Notes: generated by a model from the sequence alone, not told the origin. 38,186 bases of DNA from Caryophanales bacterium UBA6356 (GCA_002440125.1 DJRQ01000044.1:1-38186); one strand, 5' to 3'. Counted from the stretch's first letter, positions 24,133 to 31,670 are shown. Numbers and translations: made by a program.

Positions 24133-26007
24133 ATGGAAAAGATAACGGATGTCAAATCGCTTCTAAAAAGAATCGAAAGCGATAGCGAGAAGTTCGAGAA
24201 GAAGCTTTCGGGCGAAGGTGGAAAGCGCGTTATCGCCGTCTGCGGCGGCACAGGTTGCCTTGCCAATGGCAGCGATGAGCTCATTGAGGAAATCGAAAAG
24301 CAAATCGCCGAGCACCATTTAGAAAAAACGGTTTCCGTGAATCACGTTGGTTGCTTTGGCTTTTGCTCGCAAGGACCTTTTGTCAAAATCTATCCGGAAG
24401 AAACGCTTTATCGGCTCGTGAAGAAAAGCGATATCAAAGATATTTTCGAACAAGATATTTTGGGTGGAAAGATTTGTGAGAATCTTCTTTATGTGGATCC
24501 GGTGACCCATGAAAAGGTCGCTCGACAAGAGGACATCAACTTTTATAAAAAACAACTTCGTATTTCCCTCCATGGTTGCAGCACCATCGATCCCGAAAAC
24601 ATCGATGAGGCCTTTGGCTACGATGGTTTTAAGGCTTTAGCGAAGGTTCTTTCGGAAATGAAGCCCCAAGATGTCATTAACGAGGTATTGGAAAGCGGCC
24701 TTCGCGGACGTGGCGGCGCTGGCTTCCCAACGGGTCGAAAGTGGCAATTTGCCGCCAATGTGAAATCCGATACGAAATATATCGTTTGCAATGGCGATGA
24801 AGGAGATCCTGGCGCCTTCATGGATCGCTCGATTTTGGAAGGCAATCCTTTCGAAGTCATCGAAGGCATGATGATTGCCGGCTACGCCTTTGGCGCAAAC
24901 GAAGGCTATTTCTATGTTCGCGCCGAGTACCCGGTGGCGGTAGGGCGTTTAAAGAAAGCCATCAAAGAGATGGAAGAAGTGGGTCTTCTTGGTGAACATA
25001 TCTTAGGAACCGACTTTTCCTTCAAAGTTCATCTTAGAGAGGGCGCTGGCGCTTTCGTTTGCGGCGAAGAAACCGCACTTCTCGCTTCGATTGAAGGAAA
25101 ACGCGGTATGCCTCGTCCTCGTCCTCCCTTCCCAGCCGTGAGCGGTCTTTATGGAAAGCCCACCTGCGTCAATAACGTTGAGACTTTGGCTCAAGTGCCT
25201 TATATCATCCGCGTTGGCGCTAAAGAATACGCCAAAGTAGGCACGGCAGGAAGCAAAGGTACCAAAGTATTTGCCTTAGGGGGAAAGATCAATAACGTTG
25301 GCCTTGTGGAAGTCCCGATGGGAACAACCCTTCGCACTCTTATTTACGATATTGGCGGCGGCATTCCTCATAACAAAAAGTTTAAAGCCATCCAAACGGG
25401 CGGCCCAAGCGGCGGTTGCCTTACCGAAGAAGATTTGGATACCCCAATTGACTATGAGACGCTTACCGAACGCGGTTCGATGATGGGATCGGGTGGCGCG
25501 ATTGTCATGGATGAAGATAATTGCATGGTTGACGTGGCGCAGTTCTATATGGATTTCATCTGCAGCGAAAGCTGTGGAAAATGCACTCCTTGTCGTATTG
25601 GCACCAAACGTTTGTATGAGATGCTTTCGAGCATTACTCAAGGAAAAGGAACGCCTCAAACTCTTGAGGATATGAAATCTTTGGCGGAAGTCATTAAGAA
25701 CGGAAGCTTATGCGCCTTAGGGCAAACAGCAGCGAATCCGATTCTTTCCACCATGAAAAAATTCCCCGAGGAATATCGCGCTCATGTGGAAGACAAAGTT
25801 TGCCCAGCTCATGTCTGCAAGAGGCTCATTCGTTATCGCATCAATCCTGACAAATGCAAAAAATGTTCGAAGTGCGCTCGTAATTGTCCAGTTGGTTGCA
25901 TTTCCGGCACACCCGGCAAGACTCCTTATACGATCGACGAGACAAAGTGCATCAAGTGCGGTGCTTGCATGGGCGGATGCTTCTTCCATGCCATCGAAAA
26001 GATTTAA
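24133..26007 (+). CDS. NuoF-like flavoprotein subunit (HydB/HndC type)
   Basis: This 624-residue cytoplasmic subunit binds NAD(H) or NADP(H) and FMN. Domains in order: a thioredoxin-like [2Fe-2S] region (Cys37, Cys42, Cys74, Cys78); the FMN/NADH domain (GRGGAGFPTG at 192-201, NGDEGDPGAFMDRS at 220-233); an SLBB region; a [4Fe-4S] site (Cys481, Cys484, Cys487, Cys527); and a C-terminal two-cluster ferredoxin (Cys575-585 and Cys606-616 sets). This layout is that of bifurcating or NADP-reducing [FeFe] hydrogenases. Whether it bifurcates cannot be seen. ATG 24133 follows the previous stop by one base; a GTG at 24115 is the alternative. Confidence 0.94.
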   Translation: MEKITDVKSLLKRIESDSEKFEKKLSGEGGKRVIAVCGGTGCLANGSDELIEEIEKQIAEHHLEKTVSVNHVGCFGFCSQGPFVKIYPEETLYRLVKKSDIKDIFEQDILGGKICENLLYVDPVTHEKVARQEDINFYKKQLRISLHGCSTIDPENIDEAFGYDGFKALAKVLSEMKPQDVINEVLESGLRGRGGAGFPTGRKWQFAANVKSDTKYIVCNGDEGDPGAFMDRSILEGNPFEVIEGMMIAGYAFGANEGYFYVRAEYPVAVGRLKKAIKEMEEVGLLGEHILGTDFSFKVHLREGAGAFVCGEETALLASIEGKRGMPRPRPPFPAVSGLYGKPTCVNNVETLAQVPYIIRVGAKEYAKVGTAGSKGTKVFALGGKINNVGLVEVPMGTTLRTLIYDIGGGIPHNKKFKAIQTGGPSGGCLTEEDLDTPIDYETLTERGSMMGSGGAIVMDEDNCMVDVAQFYMDFICSESCGKCTPCRIGTKRLYEMLSSITQGKGTPQTLEDMKSLAEVIKNGSLCALGQTAANPILSTMKKFPEEYRAHVEDKVCPAHVCKRLIRYRINPDKCKKCSKCARNCPVGCISGTPGKTPYTIDETKCIKCGACMGGCFFHAIEKI

Positions 26008-26019
26008 GGAGAAAGAACA

Positions 26020-27825
26020 ATGGCTACCATTAAGATTAAAATCGAAGGCAAAAGTTACGAAGTGGATTCTTCTTTAACGGTTCTTGAAGCCGCTCGAGCG
26101 TGTGGATATCGCATTCCGACTCTTTGCAATTGGAGAAGAGGACATAATAGCTTTGGCTCTTGCCGCGTGTGTCTTGTCGAGATCAAAGGACCCAGAGGAG
26201 CGAAGCTCTTTGCGAGTTGCACTTACCCCGTTTCCGAATGTTCGGAAGAAAAGGGGTTTGAGATTCTTATCTCCAGTCCAAAAGCCGTCAAAGCGAGGAA
26301 AACGTCCGTTGAACTTCTTTTGTCGAATCATTCATTTAATTGCCAATCTTGCGTTAAAAATGGCGAATGCGAACTTTTAGACGTCAGCAAGCGCGTTGGC
26401 GTTGATAGTTCGAAGTACGAGGGAGCCAAAACGGCTGTCACTATCGATACTTTATCCCCTGGAATCATCCGCGATACCTCCAAGTGCATTCTTTGCGGAC
26501 GTTGCATCAATCGTTGCTTAGAGGCGACGGGTATTGGCATTCTTGGCTTTATTGGCCGCGGCTTCAATACTCATGTAGGCCCAGTGAGCGATGGAAGTTT
26601 TGCGACTTCTCCTTGCATCCAATGCGGCCAATGCATCAACGTTTGCCCGACTGGTGCTTTAAGCGAAAAACGCGAAATCGAGGAGATTGATAAGGCCAAA
26701 GCGGCTGGAAAATTCGTGGTTGCTCAAGTTGCTCCTGCCGTTAGAGCGGCCATTTCGGAAGAATTTGGCCATCGCATTGGCGAAGAAAATGGCGAAAAGA
26801 AGATGATTGCCGCCCTTCATCGCTTAGGCTTTGACCGTGTCTTTGATGTCAATTTTGGTGCTGATTTAACGATCGTGGAAGAATCGGCGGAGCTTCTTTG
26901 TAGAATCGCGAAGAAGAAAGGGCCTCTTCCGCAAATAACATCCTGTTCGCCTGGTTGGATCAATTATCTTGAATATTTCTATCCCGAGCTTATACCAAAC
27001 GTGAGCACTTGCAAATCTCCTCACGAGATGCAAGGCGCTATTACGAAAAGCTATTTTGCGAAGGCTCATAACTTAAAACCCGAAGATATTTATGTGGTTT
27101 CGATTATGCCTTGCACTGCCAAAAAAGGCGAAAAACTCCGCAAAGCCAATGCGGTTAATGGCATTCCTGATGTCGATTGCGTCTTAACGACCAGAGAATT
27201 GGCCACCCTTATTAAGCGTAGTGGCATCATGTGGGATGAATTGCCAGAAAACGAAACCTGGGATCAAGATCTCCTTGGCGAATATACGGGAGCGGCTGCG
27301 ATATTCGGCGTTACTGGCGGCGTTATGGAAGCGGCGCTTCGTACGACTTATCACTCTCTCACTGGCAAAGAATACGCTGCGATAGACTTTAATGCCGTTC
27401 GTGGACTCGAAGGAGTCAAAGAGGCTTCTATCACCATCGACGGCCAAGAAATCCGCGTAGCGGTGGCAAGCGGTACCAAAAATGCGAAACCCTTGCTCGA
27501 AGAGATTAAGGCTGGGAAATCACCCTATGCTTTCATTGAGATCATGGGTTGCCCAGGCGGATGCATCAATGGCGGTGGCCAACCGTTTGTTAAACCTAAT
27601 CTATTGGATCACGAGGCTTCCGATATTTTGGATACCTATCGTGAAAAGCGCGCGAAGATTCTCTATGATATCGACAAAAATGCAACGCTCCGTCAATCCC
27701 ATAAGAATCCGGATGTGATTAAGCTCTATAAGGATTACCTTGGGGAAGTCGGTGGCGAGAAGGCGGAAGAGCTCCTCCACACAAGCTATGACCCTAATCG
27801 CAAGCGTTATCCCGATTTAGACTAA
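26020..27825 (+). CDS. [FeFe] hydrogenase catalytic subunit (HydA/HndD type)
   Basis: The 601-residue enzyme makes or uses H2. It contains an N-terminal [2Fe-2S] domain (Cys36, Cys48, Cys51, Cys67), a His-Cys3 [4Fe-4S] site (His104, Cys108, Cys111, Cys117), two [4Fe-4S] clusters (Cys156-166 and Cys199-209), and the H-cluster domain. H-cluster motifs are TSCSPGW (307-313), MPCTAKKGE (363-371) and EIMGCPGGCINGGGQP (507-522). A small-subunit-like tail (residues 535-600) follows. AAGGAGA precedes the ATG. The last 131 bases recur at 31536-31670. The maturases HydEFG are not in the window. Confidence 0.97.
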   Translation: MATIKIKIEGKSYEVDSSLTVLEAARACGYRIPTLCNWRRGHNSFGSCRVCLVEIKGPRGAKLFASCTYPVSECSEEKGFEILISSPKAVKARKTSVELLLSNHSFNCQSCVKNGECELLDVSKRVGVDSSKYEGAKTAVTIDTLSPGIIRDTSKCILCGRCINRCLEATGIGILGFIGRGFNTHVGPVSDGSFATSPCIQCGQCINVCPTGALSEKREIEEIDKAKAAGKFVVAQVAPAVRAAISEEFGHRIGEENGEKKMIAALHRLGFDRVFDVNFGADLTIVEESAELLCRIAKKKGPLPQITSCSPGWINYLEYFYPELIPNVSTCKSPHEMQGAITKSYFAKAHNLKPEDIYVVSIMPCTAKKGEKLRKANAVNGIPDVDCVLTTRELATLIKRSGIMWDELPENETWDQDLLGEYTGAAAIFGVTGGVMEAALRTTYHSLTGKEYAAIDFNAVRGLEGVKEASITIDGQEIRVAVASGTKNAKPLLEEIKAGKSPYAFIEIMGCPGGCINGGGQPFVKPNLLDHEASDILDTYREKRAKILYDIDKNATLRQSHKNPDVIKLYKDYLGEVGGEKAEELLHTSYDPNRKRYPDLD

Positions 27826-27989
27826 AAAGACGAAGCCATACGCGCTACAATAGGCGTAGGGTAAAGAATCTAATTTTTGATTTGGACGGCACCCTTCTTG
27901 ATACGATAACGGATATCAAAGACGCCATTAACGATGCGTTAGAAGCGGCGGATTTCCCTTATCGATACGACAAAGATTGGTGTCGTTTT
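27695..27989 (+). repeat. left copy of a 295-base direct repeat (hydA end plus HAD gene start)
   Basis: It matches 31536-31834 with about ten substitutions and one four-base insertion (GTAT) in the right copy. It covers the last 131 bases of hydA, the gap and the first 130 or so bases of the HAD phosphatase gene. Eight of the substitutions and the insertion fall in the hydA part. Confidence 0.97.
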
Positions 27990-27990
27990 T
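27858..27990 (+). pseudogene. 5' fragment of the HAD phosphatase gene, start codon lost
   Basis: This is the duplicated start of the gene that is intact at 31703. The ATG has become AGG, one further substitution changes a Gly codon to Trp (AAAGATTGG), and the match stops abruptly after CGTTTT, about 44 codons in. It retains the DLDGTLLDT phosphatase motif but cannot be functional. Confidence 0.92.
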
Positions 27991-28602
27991 ATGATGCTTT
28001 AATCGGCTCTATAACTTTGGCCCTGTAACTTTTAATGGGGATGGATGGGGATGGTGGTGGAATAACTCGCCAAAGCTGTAACAATTGATGGGGATATCGA
28101 CATTTGTCATCCCCATTAAAGGCTATAAACCCCTTAATCTTTAAAGCAGTTTGAGGAGATTGAGAGAAGTGTGAAAGCAAATAATCAAAGGCCAGGGTAG
28201 GGCTTGCAAAGCGAACTTAACGCTACTTTTGGCTCCACATCTTTTGAAGTAGCTTATGTGTATGCAGCATCTCTTGCAGCATATGAGACCTCGCTTCCTT
28301 GTCTATTGCTCATTTTATTATCAACTGATAAAAATTAGGTAACTTAGTGACATAGAAGATTCATACAAAGGAAGTTGCATAGAAAATGAACTCTTTTGCT
28401 TAGAAGATGGGAATTTTGAAGTTTGATTGATGAATTTTGAAGATGTTCTTTAGCTGTATATGTTCAAAAATAATGATGGGTGATTTTTTAGAATGCTCAT
28501 CGATATTGAAAATGAGCGGTACGTTCGCATTCTTGACGAAATTATATTCTGAACCACTTCTTAGCAAAATAAACCTTACAGGTAGAAAGAAAAAGTAAGA
28601 GG
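27991..28602. other. gene-free left part of the island
   Basis: No convincing gene. It holds an inverted repeat (TTTAATGGGGATG at 28031-28043, CATCCCCATTAAA at 28108-28120), a G-rich tract (28037-28060), a TGCAGCAT direct repeat near 28265-28285, and paired arms AGAATGC/GCATTCT (28490-28496, 28527-28533) enclosing CTCAT/ATGAG. A 45-codon open stretch near 28200-28340 has no start signal and may be a relic. Confidence 0.45.
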
Positions 28603-28636
28603 TTGAAAAATAACTGAATAAGGTTATACTTATAAT
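28603..28636 (+). promoter_or_regulatory. promoter of the XRE regulator gene
   Basis: TTGAAA (28603-28608) is 16 bases before TATACT (28625-28630), and a second perfect TATAAT lies at 28631-28636. Either gives a start about 30 bases before the AAGGAGA ribosome-binding site. Confidence 0.65.
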
Positions 28637-28671
28637 GTGGTTAAAACCAACAAAAAGGAGATTTCAAAGAC

Positions 28672-29031
28672 ATGGGCTATACAAGATTTGGAAAGAAAGT
28701 AAAGAAAATGATGATTGACCGCGACGAGAATTTGGGAACTTTGGCAAAGCTTTTAAATGTAAGCACAGCATTCGTTTCTTCTGTTTTAATAGGCAACAAA
28801 TCGATACCGGAGGATTGGTATCGCGCCCTTTGCAATCATTATGCGTTGAATGAAGAGGATAAGAACGATTTATACGACGCTTTTTGTGAGACCAAGAAAA
28901 TGATAAGGGTTGATCTCTCAAACGTCCAAAACGATAAGAAAAAGTTGGCTTTAGAATTTCAGCGTAAGCTCCCTTCCCTTAGCCAGTCTGAATTGAATTC
29001 AATTCGAGAAATATTGAAGGAGGATAATTAA
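28672..29031 (+). CDS. XRE-family helix-turn-helix regulator
   Basis: The 119-residue product has an N-terminal helix-turn-helix (FGKKVKKMMIDRDENLGTLA, NVSTAFVSSVLIGNKSIP, about residues 5-45) and a helical C-terminal half (LALEFQRKLPSLSQSELNSIREIL). It is likely a DNA-binding repressor. It overlaps the following peptidase gene at TAATG, and XRE-ImmA pairs commonly control mobile elements, the peptidase cleaving the repressor. The clear promoter and ribosome-binding site make the gene well supported. Confidence 0.88.
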   Translation: MGYTRFGKKVKKMMIDRDENLGTLAKLLNVSTAFVSSVLIGNKSIPEDWYRALCNHYALNEEDKNDLYDAFCETKKMIRVDLSNVQNDKKKLALEFQRKLPSLSQSELNSIREILKEDN

Positions 29032-29628
29032 TGGATTATGAAACGAACAAGATTTTAGGTAGAGACCAAATTAGGAAGATTTCCTGCTTTTTAAGGAAAA
29101 TGTTCAATGTTGGAACCATTGCCTTCCCTGTTCTTAAGGTGCTGGACAAACTAGAGAGCAGGTTCCCTGAGAATTTGTACTACTTTGTGGAAGAAGACAA
29201 TCGTTTTTGAACCGGGCGTCATGTCTGTTTTAGAGACCAACGATTTTGAACATTTTTGTATTAGAATCCGCATGAGCGTTTATGATGCTGCGTTAAAAGG
29301 CAATGGAGCATCATTGGGCTTTATATGCCATGAGATGTGCCATTTTGCGCTTATCTTTCTTTTTGATATTAAGCCAAAGATATATAAGGGGACGAGTGGG
29401 TTGGCTTTCGCGACGCAGATTGGCGTGAAGCCGCAAAAGCCTTATCTAAGCATGGAATGGCAAGCAAAGGCCCTTTGCGGCGAGATTATGATTCCATACG
29501 AAAGATGCAAGAATTACACCATAAAGCAGATTATCAGAAGAACAAATAGTTCATATGAACAAGCAAAATTCTTCTTGGAAAAAGTGGTGAAGGAGGATAA
29601 AGAGCGAATAAATATTGATAGAGAATAA
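29031..29628 (+). pseudogene. ImmA/IrrE-type metallopeptidase, split by a frameshift
   Basis: The first frame (29031-29210) encodes 59 residues beginning DYETNKILGRDQIRKISCF and ends at TGA. The rest of the family continues in another frame from about 29185 (TIVFEPGVMSVLE, then SLGFICHEMCHFAL with the HExxH zinc motif at about 29329, then EWQAKALCGEIMIPYE). A single shift near the AAGAAGAC sequence (about 29190-29200) would join them. The parts lie in the order of intact ImmA proteins paired with XRE regulators. Without the joint product the repressor could not be cleaved. No slippery heptamer is obvious; a sequencing error is possible. Confidence 0.85.
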
Positions 29629-29650
29629 AAAACGCCCGCTTTCGCGAGCG
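29627..29650 (-). terminator. minus-strand terminator of the small RNA candidate
   Basis: Read on the minus strand, CGCTCGC pairs with GCGGGCG (one wobble) around a GAAA tetraloop and is followed by TTTTTT. On the plus strand the same sequence has a mismatch and no T run, so the polarity is clear. Confidence 0.85.
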
Positions 29651-29684
29651 CTCATCACGATACGTTAGTACCATGACCTGAACA
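29627..29684 (-). ncRNA. candidate small RNA of about 58 bases
   Basis: A consensus-quality promoter and a GAAA-capped intrinsic terminator on the minus strand bracket about 58 bases. The RNA would begin near TGTTCAGG, run through CATGGTACTAACG and end in the terminator stem. It lies between the broken peptidase gene and the DUF4417 gene and would be antisense to any plus-strand read-through into that operon. A Met-start frame inside would be cut by the terminator, so a peptide is unlikely. Confidence 0.6.
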
Positions 29685-29690
29685 CGCACG

Positions 29691-29719
29691 ATTCTAACGT
29701 TGAGTGATGATTTTGTCAA
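29691..29719 (-). promoter_or_regulatory. minus-strand promoter of the small RNA candidate
   Basis: On the minus strand TTGACA (29719-29714) and TAGAAT (29696-29691) are exactly 17 bases apart. This is the best promoter match in the island. Its -35 arm lies in the inverted repeat at 29709-29770. Confidence 0.72.
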
Positions 29720-29770
29720 ATTTTAGAGGGCGGAAACCCTCGGAAAGGAAAAGAATGATATGACAAAATC
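29709..29770. promoter_or_regulatory. inverted repeat with an inner hairpin before the DUF4417 operon
   Basis: GATTTTGTCA (29709-29718) pairs with TGACAAAATC (29761-29770). Between them GAGGG (29727-29731) pairs with CCCTC (29738-29742) around CGGAAA. The left arm contains the minus-strand -35. The right arm offers ATGACA with TATCTT 15 bases on (29781-29786), a weak plus-strand promoter for the DUF4417 gene. The site may be an operator for the XRE protein or a structured leader. Confidence 0.5.
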
Positions 29771-29800
29771 TCAATCACCGTATCTTCTTTGCGGTGTTTT

Positions 29801-30547
29801 ATGGTAAAGAAGCGCGATTTAAAGAAATTATTAAATCTCGACATTTTAAAATACACGAATCGTACGTATCTAGTTGGCAAATATGATCTTCCTTACGTTA
29901 ATTGCCCAGATTTTGGAGATATTGATTATCTTGCTTTGTATACCGAGAGGGAAAACTACCAAAAAACAAATAAAACTGCGGTTTGTTTCTATCAATATGA
30001 CAGGAAATTCGACAATATTATGGGCATTTTCAACGCTATTTATTATTGCGATAAACACCTTCTTGCCAAATATAAAGAAAGATTTAGAGGCGTTAAGTTT
30101 GCGATTTCCCCCGATTATTCACAATGTGGTGATGTACCTAAAATTGAAAATCTATATCGTCTATTCAAATCAAGGATTGTATCGCTTTGGTTGTTACTAG
30201 AATGCGATGTGCTTGTCATCCCGAACATAACTTATGCTAGTGAAGATTGCTTCTTTACAATGCTTGACGGAATGGAGGAGTGTAACGTGGTTGCGTTCTC
30301 CACCAAGGGATCCACGAGAAACGTGAATCAAAAGACATTATTTTTGAAGGCACTCAAATATACAGTTGATGGACTTAAGAAACTAAAGAAAATCATCGTT
30401 TACAGCGCGAATTCGGATGATTCTAAAACGCTTCAACTTTTCGAATACGCTCTATCTCACAACATAAAGGTTATTGTTCCTAATAATCTTCTTAAAGAAA
30501 GAAATATCACCAACCGAAAGGAGGCTCTCTCATATGGGAAGATATAA
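29801..30547 (+). CDS. DUF4417-like protein, first gene of toxin cassette 1
   Basis: The 248-residue soluble protein resembles DUF4417 as I remember it: VKFAISPDYSQCGD, a Leu-rich helix, VLVIPNITYA, VAFSTKGSTRN and a late KKIIVYSAN strand. The same segments recur in the right-edge protein (FDFSVHTDMP, VPLYPNCRGG, IALGAHG, KGLIIVGHL). The family is of unknown function and, as I recall, linked to phages and mobile elements. The ATG at 29801 lacks a clear ribosome-binding site; a TTG at 29789 is the alternative. Its last 14 bases overlap the next gene, which has the strong AAAGGAGG, so the two are coupled. Confidence 0.72.
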   Translation: MVKKRDLKKLLNLDILKYTNRTYLVGKYDLPYVNCPDFGDIDYLALYTERENYQKTNKTAVCFYQYDRKFDNIMGIFNAIYYCDKHLLAKYKERFRGVKFAISPDYSQCGDVPKIENLYRLFKSRIVSLWLLLECDVLVIPNITYASEDCFFTMLDGMEECNVVAFSTKGSTRNVNQKTLFLKALKYTVDGLKKLKKIIVYSANSDDSKTLQLFEYALSHNIKVIVPNNLLKERNITNRKEALSYGKI

Positions 30548-31052
30548 GAGCAGTGGATTGGGGGTTGGCACTAATAGTTATCCTCAGGGCAATATTTCCC
30601 AGGGCGACGTTGATGTGAAAGCGGAAGAGTTGGCAAGAAAGGAGATGATTGAAACACTTGAAAAAACTGGCGTCAAATTTACTCCAAATGACGTTATTTT
30701 CATGGCAAAAGACGAGACTGGTCAGTTACTTTGGCTCGAAAAAGGCAACTCAGAAGTAGGCCTAGAACACATAAAATCTAGACATGGAATTGATTTCGAA
30801 ACAAAACATGGTGTAAGGGCCCTATCTCTAGCAGAACATTTAGAGGAAATGGTTGTTAATGGAAAATTGGAGTTCTCAAAAATCGAAAACATAAACAACA
30901 GGACACGTTATCAAAAATTATATAGTAAAAACAATCAATATTATTTGTTGACTGGTATCGGAACGAATGGCTTCATAGTAACCGCATATCCGGTAAAAGA
31001 AGACAGGGCTAGAAAATTAATAAGGAGATATCAAAAATGGAAAAAGAAATAG
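30534..31052 (+). CDS. small BECR-type RNase toxin candidate, cassette 1
   Basis: The 172-residue product has a Gly/Ser/Asn-rich start (GRYKSSGLGVGTNSYPQGN) and no signal peptide, LXG or other export domain. Its C-terminal part (about 55-160) looks like a toxin tip of the barnase-EndoU-colicin-RelE (BECR) class: LWLEKGN, GLEHIKSRHG with His79 and His84, RTRYQKLY, and closing strands YYLLTGIG and GFIVTAYP with candidate catalytic Thr residues. This is inference from pattern. ATG 30534 is fixed by AAAGGAGG; the longer frame from 30474 is rejected. It overlaps the DUF4417 gene by 14 bases and the next gene by 16. Confidence 0.65.
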   Translation: MGRYKSSGLGVGTNSYPQGNISQGDVDVKAEELARKEMIETLEKTGVKFTPNDVIFMAKDETGQLLWLEKGNSEVGLEHIKSRHGIDFETKHGVRALSLAEHLEEMVVNGKLEFSKIENINNRTRYQKLYSKNNQYYLLTGIGTNGFIVTAYPVKEDRARKLIRRYQKWKKK

Positions 31053-31369
31053 TTGTTGTTCAGTTAGATTTCATGCAAGGGCCTATTTGGCTTAGTGATT
31101 TTGAGACCGGGGAGCCGATAACTGGCATAAACGTCATCGATAATGATGAGGCTCTTAGAAAAATAAATTATGAAATAGCGCATTTATATGACACTTACTA
31201 TGAATTTGATTCTAATAATTCGTCTTGCCGGTTCAACAAGGAAAAAGAAAAGAAAAATAAAATAAAAATGCTTGGCTTGCTTAAAAAATTGAATGAAAGA
31301 TTAGATGAGTTAAATGATGGTTCATTTAAAGTCCTGGATCGTGAGACGGAAAGAGTAAAAAAGCTTTGA
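31037..31369 (+). CDS. putative immunity protein, cassette 1
   Basis: The 110-residue acidic protein starts inside the toxin candidate (16-base overlap) and has a beta-rich N-terminal half (EIVVVQLDFMQGPIWLSDF) followed by charged helices with a Lys-rich centre (NKEKEKKNKIKMLGLLKKLNERLDEL). I recognise no family. Position, size and overlap are those of an immunity or antitoxin gene, which is the whole basis for the call. A GGAG-like site in the toxin gene's end serves it. Confidence 0.55.
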   Translation: MEKEIVVVQLDFMQGPIWLSDFETGEPITGINVIDNDEALRKINYEIAHLYDTYYEFDSNNSSCRFNKEKEKKNKIKMLGLLKKLNERLDELNDGSFKVLDRETERVKKL

Positions 31370-31535
31370 GGATGCAACGAAACGCTTTTAACGGGGTGAT
31401 GAAGGCGTTAATAGGATTGTTTTGGCTTTTCATGAGTTGCTTTGTTTGGCGAACGCTTGCTTCATCAAAAAAAGACTTATAATTAGAAACTATCATGCCA
31501 GCGTTGCTTTATTGAAAGAGTGTTGTTTTTTCGCT
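31370..31535. other. right end of the island with a large inverted repeat
   Basis: GATGAAG-GCGTT (31398-31409) can pair with AACGC-ttg-CTTCATC (31452-31466) around a 42-base loop. A TATAAT at 31478-31483 with TTGCTT 15 bases upstream is a weak promoter that would point toward the HAD gene. No gene is visible. Confidence 0.4.
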
Positions 31536-31670
31536 AATCCCATAAGAATCCGGATGTGATTAAGCTGTATGTATAAGGGTTACCTTGGGGAAGTCGGTGG
31601 CGAGAAGGCGGAAGAGCTCCTCCATACAAGCTACGATCCCAGTCGCAAGCGCTATCCCGATTTAGACTAA
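31536..31670 (+). pseudogene. 3' fragment of hydA left at the island's right end
   Basis: It matches the last 131 bases of hydA to the stop codon but carries a four-base insertion (GTAT near 31571) that breaks the frame. Six of its eight substitutions are synonymous in the hydA frame (CTC/CTG, CAC/CAT, TAT/TAC, GAC/GAT, CCT/CCC, CGT/CGC). No start or upstream part is present. Confidence 0.93.

Larger units (their letters stand above)
27990..31535. mobile_element. accessory island inserted between hydA and the HAD gene
   Basis: About 3.5 kb of visibly AT-richer DNA with accessory genes lies between the two repeat copies. The arrangement (complete hydA, truncated HAD, island, truncated hydA, complete HAD) is what one homologous crossover with a circular molecule carrying a 295-base chromosomal fragment would leave. 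No integrase, transposase, terminal inverted repeat or short target duplication is visible. A tandem duplication followed by replacement of the middle is the alternative. Confidence 0.7.

Noticed and set aside
28265..28290. CRISPR-like repeats
   Set aside because: Only one eight-base direct repeat (TGCAGCAT) with a four-base gap; no array and no cas gene in the window.
29653..29709. Integron attC-like site
   Set aside because: The CGTTAG and CTAACG arms are in the opposite order to attC core sites and no integron integrase is present.
29534..29719. Small minus-strand protein through the small RNA region
   Set aside because: Its only plausible start lies before the GAAA-capped terminator, which would cut the message about 14 codons in.
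27990..31535. Transposon or phage integration
   Set aside because: No transposase, integrase, terminal inverted repeats or short target duplication; the flanking repeat is chromosomal gene sequence.
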